Assembly (NCBI GenBank): GCA_900542035.1
Contig: UQMJ01000004.1
Span: 1 to 64,000, forward strand
Direction: 5' to 3'
Length of the DNA stretch: 64,000 nucleotides
Source of the DNA: an uncultured Clostridium sp.
GTDB lineage: Bacteria > Bacillota > Clostridia > Lachnospirales > Lachnospiraceae
Made by a program: the position numbers and the translations under genes. Position 1 is the first letter of the stretch, and each line of letters starts with the position of its first letter. The notes beneath the pieces are model-generated. The model saw only the letters and a program-made list of their open reading frames with translations. It was not told the origin of the DNA and did not search any database. Shown here piece by piece: positions 25,935-33,947 of this stretch.

Positions 25935-27278
25935 ATGAGAAAAAAGTGGGCAGTATTAACAGCAGCAGGAATGATAGCAGCAAGCGCACTGGCAGGATGC
26001 GGGAACAGCGAAAATGCGCAGACAGATACTTCCGTACAAGAAGAGACGCAAAAGAAAGAAACATCAGAAACAGAAGGAGAGCCAGTTACGATCCGATGCT
26101 CCTGGTGGGGTGGGGATACCAGACATCAGGCAATGCTGGAAGCTATTGAGAAATATCAGGAGAAAAATCCAGGCGTCATTGTAGAAGGAGAATATCAGGG
26201 CTACGATGGATATTATGAGAAGATGATGACGACTTTATCTAGTGGTACAGCTCCAGATGTTATGCTGTTTAAAAGAGAATGGCTGGCAGATGTACAAGGC
26301 GCAAAACACTATCTGGCAGATTTAGGACAACTTCCGATTGATACATCTACATTGGCCGAAGGCCTTTTAGAAAAATCGGGAATGTATAAAGACGAGGCAG
26401 TGTTATTCCCGTGTACGGTTACAGGGCAGGTTATGTATGTTAATAAAGATTTTGCATCAAAGTATGGCGTGGAATTAGATAAAACCTATACTTGGGATGA
26501 ATTTATGGAATTAGGGCAATCCATTCACGAACAGGACGACAATGCATATCTGATGACAGCCGATATTGATGTTTTAAACCGTTTGATTATTCCAGCATAT
26601 ATTGGCCAGATGACAGGAGGAAGCTTGGTAAATGAAGAAACTTATGAGCTGAATTTTACACAGGAACAAATGGAAGATGCATTTGGGCTGGTATTAGAGC
26701 TGTACAATACAAATACGCTGGAACCGTTTGGAGAAGGCGCTGTCTTTGCTGGTCAGATGGATCAGAATACGAAATGGGTAAATGGGCAGATTGGCCTTCT
26801 GTTAGATATTACTGGAGGGCTGGCAAAATATAAAGCTTCTGTATCTTCAGAACTGGATGTTCTTCCAATTCCAAGAAATGCGGATGCAAAATGCAGCGGT
26901 GTAGATTTTGCAGGAAATACGGGTTTTTGTATCAATGACAATTCTTCAGCAAAAGAAGAAGCAGCAAAATTTGTAGATTATTTATTAAATGATCCGGAAG
27001 CAGCGTTAATTATCAAGGATTCTTATGGATATAATTCGACTTCAACGGCGATTTCAGCACTGGAAGAAAAAGGAGAGGTAGATGCTACACTTAAAAAGGC
27101 AATTGAAATTGCGCAGCCGGATTCTATGACGATCAATGCAATCAGCAGCAATACAGAGTTGGAAACCGTTAGAAAAGATATTCTGCAGGAAGTAATTTAT
27201 CAAGATATTACTCCGGCAGAGGCGGCAGAAGAAATTGTAAGCCAGTATCAGGAAATTCTTTCTGAATTGAAAGGTTGA
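25935..27278 (+). CDS. ABC transporter sugar-binding lipoprotein
   Basis: 447 residues. A signal peptide ends in the lipobox SALAGC (Cys near residue 22), followed by an acidic linker and a solute-binding fold of the family 1 (MalE/UgpB-type) proteins. AAAGGGGG precedes the ATG. It is the first gene of an importer operon with two permeases; no ATPase gene is present, as is usual when a shared MsmK-type ATPase serves several sugar importers. Ligand inferred to be an oligosaccharide handled by the GH28 and sulfatase downstream. Confidence 0.88.
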   Translation: MRKKWAVLTAAGMIAASALAGCGNSENAQTDTSVQEETQKKETSETEGEPVTIRCSWWGGDTRHQAMLEAIEKYQEKNPGVIVEGEYQGYDGYYEKMMTTLSSGTAPDVMLFKREWLADVQGAKHYLADLGQLPIDTSTLAEGLLEKSGMYKDEAVLFPCTVTGQVMYVNKDFASKYGVELDKTYTWDEFMELGQSIHEQDDNAYLMTADIDVLNRLIIPAYIGQMTGGSLVNEETYELNFTQEQMEDAFGLVLELYNTNTLEPFGEGAVFAGQMDQNTKWVNGQIGLLLDITGGLAKYKASVSSELDVLPIPRNADAKCSGVDFAGNTGFCINDNSSAKEEAAKFVDYLLNDPEAALIIKDSYGYNSTSTAISALEEKGEVDATLKKAIEIAQPDSMTINAISSNTELETVRKDILQEVIYQDITPAEAAEEIVSQYQEILSELKG

Positions 27279-27307
27279 TTGAAATTTGAACCAGGGAGAT
27301 TACAGAT

Positions 27308-28234
27308 ATGGAGAAGTTAAAACAAAATCAGGCCCGTAGTGGAATAAGAAAATATCCGCGTAATTATAAGTGGGGAATTTTATTTATCAGTCCCTGGCTT
27401 CTTGGATTTTTTGGACTGCAGCTGTATCCGCTGCTGCAGTCCCTATATTATTCCTTTACTGATTTTTCTATTTTATCGGATGGGAAATGGATTGGAATTC
27501 AGAACTATTCCGATCTGTTTACTAAGGACCGTTACTTTTGGAAATCATTTACATTAACGATTAAATATGCTCTTATGACAGTGCCAATGAAATTGCTGTT
27601 TGCATTATTTATTGCGATGCTTCTTAATATGAGACTGAAATGTATTAATATATTCCGGACAATTTATTATTTGCCTAGTATTATGGGCGGAAGCGTAGCG
27701 GTATCTATATTATGGAAATTTATGTTTATGAAAGAAGGAATCGTAAACCGTTTTCTGGGGATTTTTGGCATACCGGCAATTAACTGGCTGGGGATGCCGG
27801 ATACCGCGCTCCTTACGATTAGTCTTCTGGTAGTATGGCAGTTTGGATCTTCTATGGTTTTGTTTTTAGCAGGATTAAAAAATGTACCTCAAGAATTATA
27901 TGAGGCGGCTTCGGTAGATGGTGCATCGAAAGTACGCCAGTTTTTTTCCATTACACTTCCGATGATATCTCCAATTATTTTGTTTAACTTTATGATGCAG
28001 ACAATTAATGCACTGCAGGAGTTTACGGCAGTATCCGTTATTACAAATGGAGGCCCTAATCATGGGACTTATCTCATGGGATTAAAGATTTATGAGGATG
28101 CATTTTCAACATTAAAAATGGGTTATGCGTCAGCAACTTCCTGGATCCTATTTTTAGTAGTGCTATTGGTTACATCACTGCTCTTTAAGAGTTCGGATGC
28201 CTGGGTATTTTATAATGACGGAGGGGCAGATTGA
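27308..28234 (+). CDS. ABC transporter permease, MalF/UgpA type
   Basis: 308 residues with six predicted membrane helices and the EAA loop EAASVDGASKVRQFFSITLP that contacts the ATPase. GGGAG lies upstream. It follows the binding protein by 29 bases and overlaps the next permease by 4 bases (ATGA). Confidence 0.9.
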   Translation: MEKLKQNQARSGIRKYPRNYKWGILFISPWLLGFFGLQLYPLLQSLYYSFTDFSILSDGKWIGIQNYSDLFTKDRYFWKSFTLTIKYALMTVPMKLLFALFIAMLLNMRLKCINIFRTIYYLPSIMGGSVAVSILWKFMFMKEGIVNRFLGIFGIPAINWLGMPDTALLTISLLVVWQFGSSMVLFLAGLKNVPQELYEAASVDGASKVRQFFSITLPMISPIILFNFMMQTINALQEFTAVSVITNGGPNHGTYLMGLKIYEDAFSTLKMGYASATSWILFLVVLLVTSLLFKSSDAWVFYNDGGAD

Positions 28235-29073
28235 TGAAAAAGAAAGAATATAAAATAGGTGCGTATTTTATTTTGATTTGTGTGGGTATTTTGATGATTT
28301 ACCCGCTGGTATGGTTATTTTTTGCAACCTTTAAATCAAATCAGGAATTGTTTGGCAGCCTGTCTCTTTTTCCAAAAGAATTTTTGACAGATGGAATTTC
28401 AAAAGGCTGGAAAGGAAGCGGACAATTTACTTACACTAGATTTTATCTGAATACTTTTATAATGGTAATTCCGACAGTTCTTTTTACGGTTGTTTCCACA
28501 GGAATTGTCTCCTATGGATTTGCAAGATTCCGTTTTCCAGGAAAAAAGATATTGTTCTTATTGATGTTATCGACTTTAATGCTTCCGGATTCCGTTATTA
28601 TTATTCCGAGATACGTGCTTTTTAATAAATTAGGATGGGTAGATACATACCTTCCGTTTTGGATGCCTGGACTGTTGGCGTGTTATCCGTTTTTTATTTT
28701 TATGCAAGTCCAGTTTTTAAGAGGGATTCCGAAAGAATTAGATGAGTCTGCTTGTGTAGATGGCTGCAATCCGTTTACTACGTATATAAAAATTTTATTT
28801 CCACTGATGAAACCGGCTATTTTTTCTGTAACGATTTTTCAATTTCTGTGGAGATGGAATGACTACTTTAATAATTTGATTTATATTAGCAGCGTAAAGA
28901 ACTATACATTATCATTAGCTTTAAAAATGTCCATAGATGGAACAGGAGCAGTTACTCAGTGGAATCAGGTGTTGAGTATGTCCTTTTTATCTATGATTCC
29001 GCCAACTCTTTTATATTTCTTTGCTCAAAAGTATTTTGTAGAGGGGATTACAGCGGGAGGAGTAAAAGGATGA
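28231..29073 (+). CDS. ABC transporter permease, MalG/UgpE type
   Basis: 280 residues with six membrane helices and the second EAA-type loop ELDESACVDGCNPFTTYIKI. It partners the permease upstream to form the membrane pore. Its stop overlaps the start of the following gene (ATGA at 29070), implying translational coupling of transport and processing genes. Confidence 0.9.
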   Translation: MMKKKEYKIGAYFILICVGILMIYPLVWLFFATFKSNQELFGSLSLFPKEFLTDGISKGWKGSGQFTYTRFYLNTFIMVIPTVLFTVVSTGIVSYGFARFRFPGKKILFLLMLSTLMLPDSVIIIPRYVLFNKLGWVDTYLPFWMPGLLACYPFFIFMQVQFLRGIPKELDESACVDGCNPFTTYIKILFPLMKPAIFSVTIFQFLWRWNDYFNNLIYISSVKNYTLSLALKMSIDGTGAVTQWNQVLSMSFLSMIPPTLLYFFAQKYFVEGITAGGVKG

Positions 29074-29735
29074 TTTGTCGAAGAGAATACAGAGGCTGCT
29101 TGCAAACTATGGCGGATGAAGAAAAATTAAAACAGGCATTAGTAAAAGCAAATAATGAGACGGAAAATTTTATGAAAGCGGGAGGACTTCTGCAGGCATC
29201 TTTGTATCGCTTTCAAAATATGTGTTTTCTATATTGTGAGGCTGAGGGAGATTTCCCTCAGCCAGAAAACTTTTTAGCCGAATTGAGTCCTTTCCTGGAA
29301 GACTGGCCTGAGGAAAAGAAAAAGCGAAAATGGGCGTATATGTATCCGATTTATTATCACAGCATTCCCGTAGATAAGGAAGAATGGAGGTCTGGAAGAA
29401 TCGGGAAAAAGCAGGTGGGAAGAATTGCTTTTCTAAAAAAAGAAAAATGGGCTTCTTATGTATACTGGCATAAAGCGTTAGTTGAAGAGGGGTTGTTTTG
29501 CGGAGATCAATACCAGTTCATTTCGCTTCATGAAAATATTTTGTTTTCTTATTTTGAAGAGCCTAAAAAGATGGTAAATATCCGTAGAACGTCTGAATCA
29601 TCAATGATAATAGAGGGGTGGCTTAACAGCGATCCAAAATCCCATTTTTGCAGGAACAAAACGGGCGGTGAAAATTTTTACATCATGGAACAATTATTGT
29701 CAGCAGGTAAAGAGGGGGAACCAAATGATTTTTAA
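29070..29735 (+). CDS. Protein of unknown function with two possible RhaM-like halves
   Basis: 221 residues from ATG 29070, chosen for GGAGGAG and overlap with the permease stop; a longer frame from 28959 would lie inside the permease. No signal peptide. The N-terminal half (ASLYRF...FLYCEAEGD...KRKWAYMYPIY) and C-terminal half (YWHKALVEEG...FISLHENILFSYFEEP) each recall the small L-rhamnose mutarotase fold, whose pattern has a strand ending in an acidic YFE-type motif and a late W-x-x-M. The comparison is by eye and weak. Position in the operon suggests handling of the imported sugar. It overlaps the GH28 gene by 11 bases. Confidence 0.5.
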   Translation: MICRREYRGCLQTMADEEKLKQALVKANNETENFMKAGGLLQASLYRFQNMCFLYCEAEGDFPQPENFLAELSPFLEDWPEEKKKRKWAYMYPIYYHSIPVDKEEWRSGRIGKKQVGRIAFLKKEKWASYVYWHKALVEEGLFCGDQYQFISLHENILFSYFEEPKKMVNIRRTSESSMIIEGWLNSDPKSHFCRNKTGGENFYIMEQLLSAGKEGEPNDF

Positions 29736-30999
29736 CATTTTAGACTATGGTGCAGATAAGAGCGGGAGAGTTAATTCTGCGTGTGCTATACAAAAGGCAA
29801 TTGATGACTGCAGTGAGAATGGAGGTAGAGTTTATGTACCTGCCGGTCGATTTTTGTCTGGTTTTTTAAGATTGAGGTCTAATATAGAATTATACTTAGA
29901 ACAAGGCGCAGAACTGATATCAGATCTGGGAGAAAATACCGGATATTTTTTATATGCCAATAATGAAAAGAACATTACAATTTCTGGAGAAGGCAGAATT
30001 GATGGACAAGGGAGACTTCGATTTGAAGAGGATGGCGCAGATGGAGGTTATGGAGAATGTCCTCTCAATGTAACAGGAGATAGACCTAGAACTAGTTTTT
30101 TTGAAAATATTGAAAATCTCACAGTGAGAAATATTACATTTTATGATGCTGCCTTTTGGACGCTTCACATGGCTGGCTGCAAAAATGTATTAATAGATGG
30201 AATTAGAATTCTCAATAATGACAGAGGACCAAATAATGATGGGATTGATCCGGATTGCTGTCAAAATGTAGTGATTCAAAACTGTTTTATAGAGTCTGGA
30301 GATGACAGTATTGTAGTTAAGGCAACCAAAAGTATGTATGAAAAATACGGAGACTGTGAAAATATAATTATTAAAGGCTGTATTCTTCATTCTAGAGATT
30401 CTGCTTTGAAAATCGGCACAGAGACATGGGGAAATATCCGTCAGGTAATAATGAGCGACTGTATTATAAAAGATTGTTCCAGGGCAGTTGGAATATGGTC
30501 CAGAGACGGAGGGACAATTTCGGATATTTATATTCATCATATTATGGGAAATACGAAACGATACGCAGACTGTCCTCAAAGGAGCTTTGCACCCAGATGG
30601 TGGGGAAAAGGAGAACCCATTTTTATTTCTGCTACAAAAAGAAAAGATGGGGATAGGCTACCAGGAAAAATACATCATATTCAGATGGATCATATTCGTA
30701 TCACATCAGAATCCTGCATATTTATTGGCGGAGAAGAGTATGCGCCAATTGAACATATTCGATTCCAGGATATAGAAATAGTCTGGAAGAAACAGGGACT
30801 CCATCTGCCAGACGTATTGGATGAACAGCCATCTGCAAGAGATGTGTATAAACACGAAATTCCTTGTATATATGGACGATATGCGGATTATGTGCAGCTC
30901 TCTGGAAAATTCATGATAGAAGATTCATTAAAAGACGTAGTGAAAGAAACAAAGATTACCGAGCATAGCAGAGAGTTTTGCTTAAAATTGGATGAATAG
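29725..30999 (+). CDS. Glycoside hydrolase family 28 (polygalacturonase-like), cytoplasmic
   Basis: 424 residues from ATG 29725 with AGAGGGGG upstream; an earlier start at 29668 would reach deep into the previous gene. Right-handed beta-helix with the GH28 acid residues: NNDGID (D172, D175) and SGDD (D193, D194). The usual third motif with a conserved His (GHG.SIG) is replaced by SRDSALKIG, and no RIK motif is seen. There is no signal peptide, so it should act on imported oligosaccharides. Likely substrate is a galacturonate-containing or related chain; this is inferred. Confidence 0.8.
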   Translation: MIFNILDYGADKSGRVNSACAIQKAIDDCSENGGRVYVPAGRFLSGFLRLRSNIELYLEQGAELISDLGENTGYFLYANNEKNITISGEGRIDGQGRLRFEEDGADGGYGECPLNVTGDRPRTSFFENIENLTVRNITFYDAAFWTLHMAGCKNVLIDGIRILNNDRGPNNDGIDPDCCQNVVIQNCFIESGDDSIVVKATKSMYEKYGDCENIIIKGCILHSRDSALKIGTETWGNIRQVIMSDCIIKDCSRAVGIWSRDGGTISDIYIHHIMGNTKRYADCPQRSFAPRWWGKGEPIFISATKRKDGDRLPGKIHHIQMDHIRITSESCIFIGGEEYAPIEHIRFQDIEIVWKKQGLHLPDVLDEQPSARDVYKHEIPCIYGRYADYVQLSGKFMIEDSLKDVVKETKITEHSREFCLKLDE

Positions 31000-31012
31000 A
31001 GGTTGAAAAAAG

Positions 31013-32467
31013 ATGGAAGCTAAAAAGAACGTTTTGATGATTAGTGCAGATCAATGGCCAGGGACATTTTTGAGATGTGCAGGGAAAACAGATCTTATGA
31101 CGCCTACATTAGACTATTTAGCAGAAAATGGAATATGGTTTGAAAACTGCTATAGTGATTGTCCTGTGTGTATTCCTGCCAGAAGGAGTTTAATGACAGG
31201 GATGACTCCGAAAAGCCATGGAGACAGGGTATATTCTGATCGAATGGAGATGCCGGATGCACCAACACTGGCTCAAGTTTTTCGAGAAAATGGATATCAA
31301 ACTATGGCAGTGGGAAAACTTCATGTTTATCCGCAAAGAGACAGAATAGGTTTTGAGGATGTTATTTTGACAGAAGAAGGCCGATATGAGCTGGGGTGTG
31401 TGGATGACTATCAGATTTGGCTGGGAGAAAATGGATATACAGGACATGAGTTTCTTCATGGAATAGGGAACAATACATACTATACCAGGACATGGCATTT
31501 AGATGAAAGAAGCCACCCGACGAACTGGGTTACTATGGAAATGATGAAACAAATAAAGCGAAAAGATCCTACGAGACCTTTCTTCTTTTATTGCTCTTAT
31601 CAGTTTCCTCATCCGCCATTAGTGCCCCTTCCGGCTTTTTTAGAGATGTATCAGGAAGATGAGCTGGAGAAACTTCAAGGGGAAGACTGGCTGGATAATA
31701 GCCCTGTTTTTAAAGCACTGTGTGAAGGAGCAAGTGAATATTCCGAAAAGGAACGGATAAGAGCCAGAAGAGCATTTTTTGCTCAATGTACCCATATTGA
31801 TTATCAAATTCGACTTTTAATAGGTACTTTGCGGGAAAGCAAAATGTTAGAGGATACGATTTTGGTATTTGTCAGTGATCATGGAGATATGCTGTTTAGG
31901 CATAATATGGTAGGTAAGAGACTATTTTATGAAGAGTCTGCAAAAGTCCCGCTGATTTTTTCGGGAAATCCAGTTATGAAGTGGAAAGGAAAAGTAGAGA
32001 AAAAGTTGGCGCAGTTAGAAGATGTAATGCCGACACTGTTGGATTTATGTGGACTTCCTATTCCGGATACATCAGAGGGAATCTCATTGATATCCCAGCA
32101 GGAACATCCATATCTATACGGAGAAATTGGAGAGGGAGAAAAAGCGTCGAGAATGATTCGGTGGGAGAACTATAAACTGATTTACTATCCCTGTGGAAAT
32201 AAATTCCAGCTATTTGATCTAAAAAAAGACCTGGCAGAAACACATGACTGCGTTGGCGAACAAGAATATCAAGCGGTTCTGGCTCGTATGAAACAATATT
32301 TGAAGGAGAACTTTTATGGATGTGATTTAAAGTGGCTGAAGGAAACGCAGTTTTGCGGATTTGAGCCAAAAGAAGTTTATAAAAAGGCAGACTTTGGACT
32401 TTATAACCAGAGAGGGTATCATTGGCCAACACCATCTGGGTATACCAATTTAGGGAAAAATGGATAA
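31013..32467 (+). CDS. Type I sulfatase (formylglycine-dependent), cytoplasmic
   Basis: 484 residues. The active-site signature C-x-P-x-R is CIPAR with C53 as the residue to be oxidised to formylglycine, followed by RSLMTG. Metal ligands are in SADQW (D13) and VSDHGDM. There is no signal peptide, so the enzyme acts inside the cell, and it needs an anaerobic maturase encoded elsewhere. It is the last gene of the importer operon, 13 bases after GH28, which indicates that the imported glycan is sulfated. The exact sulfate ester is unknown. Confidence 0.87.
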   Translation: MEAKKNVLMISADQWPGTFLRCAGKTDLMTPTLDYLAENGIWFENCYSDCPVCIPARRSLMTGMTPKSHGDRVYSDRMEMPDAPTLAQVFRENGYQTMAVGKLHVYPQRDRIGFEDVILTEEGRYELGCVDDYQIWLGENGYTGHEFLHGIGNNTYYTRTWHLDERSHPTNWVTMEMMKQIKRKDPTRPFFFYCSYQFPHPPLVPLPAFLEMYQEDELEKLQGEDWLDNSPVFKALCEGASEYSEKERIRARRAFFAQCTHIDYQIRLLIGTLRESKMLEDTILVFVSDHGDMLFRHNMVGKRLFYEESAKVPLIFSGNPVMKWKGKVEKKLAQLEDVMPTLLDLCGLPIPDTSEGISLISQQEHPYLYGEIGEGEKASRMIRWENYKLIYYPCGNKFQLFDLKKDLAETHDCVGEQEYQAVLARMKQYLKENFYGCDLKWLKETQFCGFEPKEVYKKADFGLYNQRGYHWPTPSGYTNLGKNG

Positions 32468-32634
32468 AAGATAACAGTAAGTAGAAAGCAGGCTTTCAAT
32501 AAATGTCTTCAAAAAGTGGTAAAACAACTCATAATTTATAAAAAATGAGAGATACTACTAACAGAAAATTACAGTTTTTCACACAGTAAGAAACAGATTG
32601 TGATTGGTAAAACCATGTATAAGGAGAAGATGAC

Positions 32635-33183
32635 ATGAAAGCTACAGGCATTGTAAGAAGAATCGACGATTTGGGACGCGTAGTAATTCCAAAAGAGATC
32701 CGCAGAACTCTCCGGCTGAGAGAAGGGACACCGCTGGAAATTTTTACTGACAGAGAAGGCGAGATCATTTTGAAAAAATACTCCCCTATGGTTGAATTAA
32801 CCGCGTTTGCCGGCCAGTATGCAGATGCGATGGCACAATCAACAGGGATGATGGTCTGCATTACTGACAGAGATCAGGTCGTGGCGGCAGCGGGAGGAGC
32901 GAAAAAGGAACTGCTGCAGAAACCAATCAGTCATCAGTTGGAAAGCGTAATCCAGGAGAGAACGCCTGTTATGGCCGGAAAAGACGACAAAGGATTTACC
33001 TCTTTGACGTCAGATCCAATGGAGGGTATCACAGCCCAGGTAATTGCGCCCATTATCTGCGAAGGAGATGCCATTGGGGCGGTCATTATTTTAAGCAGGG
33101 AACCGAGAGCGCGGTTTGGTGATATGGAGATGAAACTGGCAGTGACGGCAGCAGGTTTTTTAGGGAGACAGATGGAAAGCTGA
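32635..33183 (+). CDS. spoVT: Stage V sporulation protein T
   Basis: 182 residues. N-terminal AbrB DNA-binding domain (ATGIVRRIDDLGRVVIPKEI) and a C-terminal GAF-like domain of about 130 residues, the normal SpoVT layout. It tunes forespore gene expression late in sporulation. AAGGAGAAG precedes the ATG. Codon use returns to the GC-richer style of the rest of the window, marking the right border of the accessory block. A terminator follows at once. Confidence 0.93.
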   Translation: MKATGIVRRIDDLGRVVIPKEIRRTLRLREGTPLEIFTDREGEIILKKYSPMVELTAFAGQYADAMAQSTGMMVCITDRDQVVAAAGGAKKELLQKPISHQLESVIQERTPVMAGKDDKGFTSLTSDPMEGITAQVIAPIICEGDAIGAVIILSREPRARFGDMEMKLAVTAAGFLGRQMES

Positions 33184-33196
33184 CCCTTTTGCAGAA

Positions 33197-33240
33197 AGAG
33201 ACAATATGGACTAAGATTCAGCCATATTGTCTCTCTTTTC
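33197..33240. terminator. Bidirectional terminator between spoVT and the SOD gene
   Basis: Perfect 13-bp stem AGAGACAATATGG/CCATATTGTCTCT with a 12-base loop and a CTTTTC flank. Confidence 0.8.
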
Positions 33241-33267
33241 ATATTTATATAGTCGTTTACATAACGC

Positions 33268-33759
33268 CTACGCCTGGCGGATAACGCCGCAGCCAATCAT
33301 AATGCCGGAATCACCGGATGGCTGGGAGGTAAAATCATCCCGATGCTGGTGGATAACGACAGAGCGATTCAGAATATCGGCAATCCGGAACCGTTTGTCA
33401 TAAAAGGATTCCCAGGCATAACCCTGATTAGCCATTATGGGAAGAAGATCGCCGGCGTGATCTGGATGAGGGCGGTTCCAGGGATTATAATGAGGTCCTG
33501 TTTTGGTAAAATTCTGGGAACAATCTCCATATTCATGGATATGCATTCCATAAAAATCAGAAGAGCCGGAAGAGCGGATATTAGGAAGGCCAAACAGCTC
33601 GGCTTCTATGAGAACTCCGTCGTAAGGGGTATCATAAAATTTGACAAGCCCGCTTAACTGAGGCGCATCGGGACTGCCTGTAACCCAGGCTGCGGCTTGG
33701 GGCTGATTTTTTCTTAAAAGTTCCAAAAAAGTAAGTCGTGGAGTAATGGATGAGAACAT
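33268..33759 (-). CDS. Cu/Zn superoxide dismutase family protein without signal peptide
   Basis: 163 residues. The copper- and zinc-ligand motifs are present in order: GMHIHEYGDC, HYNP...PHPDHAGDL, and SVVIHQHRDDFTSQPSGDSG, followed by CGVI. Most bacterial Cu/Zn SODs are exported, but no signal peptide is visible here, so the protein may be cytoplasmic or use another route. AAAAGGCG lies upstream. It is transcribed alone, divergently from the 5'-nucleotidase gene. Superoxide dismutation is inferred from conserved ligands. Confidence 0.85.
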   Translation of the reverse strand: MFSSITPRLTFLELLRKNQPQAAAWVTGSPDAPQLSGLVKFYDTPYDGVLIEAELFGLPNIRSSGSSDFYGMHIHEYGDCSQNFTKTGPHYNPWNRPHPDHAGDLLPIMANQGYAWESFYDKRFRIADILNRSVVIHQHRDDFTSQPSGDSGIMIGCGVIRQA

Positions 33760-33874
33760 AGAAAAACGCCTTTTGATAGAACTTATGATTAGGATATGCG
33801 CAGAAATTCAAAATGCCTCTGGATTATTTTGGTTAATATTAGGTAAAAAATAAGCAAAAATTGTCAGCATCTTG

Positions 33875-33904
33875 TTTACTTTCTCCTTGTAATTGAGATA
33901 TAAT
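33875..33904 (+). promoter_or_regulatory. Promoter of the 5'-nucleotidase gene
   Basis: TTTACT (33875-33880), an 18-base spacer and TATAAT (33899-33904), 44 bases before the start codon. Confidence 0.5.
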
Positions 33905-33947
33905 AGAAGCATCCAAGAGTTATTCTCAGAAAAAGGAGGAAGTTGCT

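Noticed and set aside
33343..33657. 104-residue plus-strand frame opposite the SOD gene
   Set aside because: Antisense shadow; the minus strand has the complete Cu/Zn SOD motifs.
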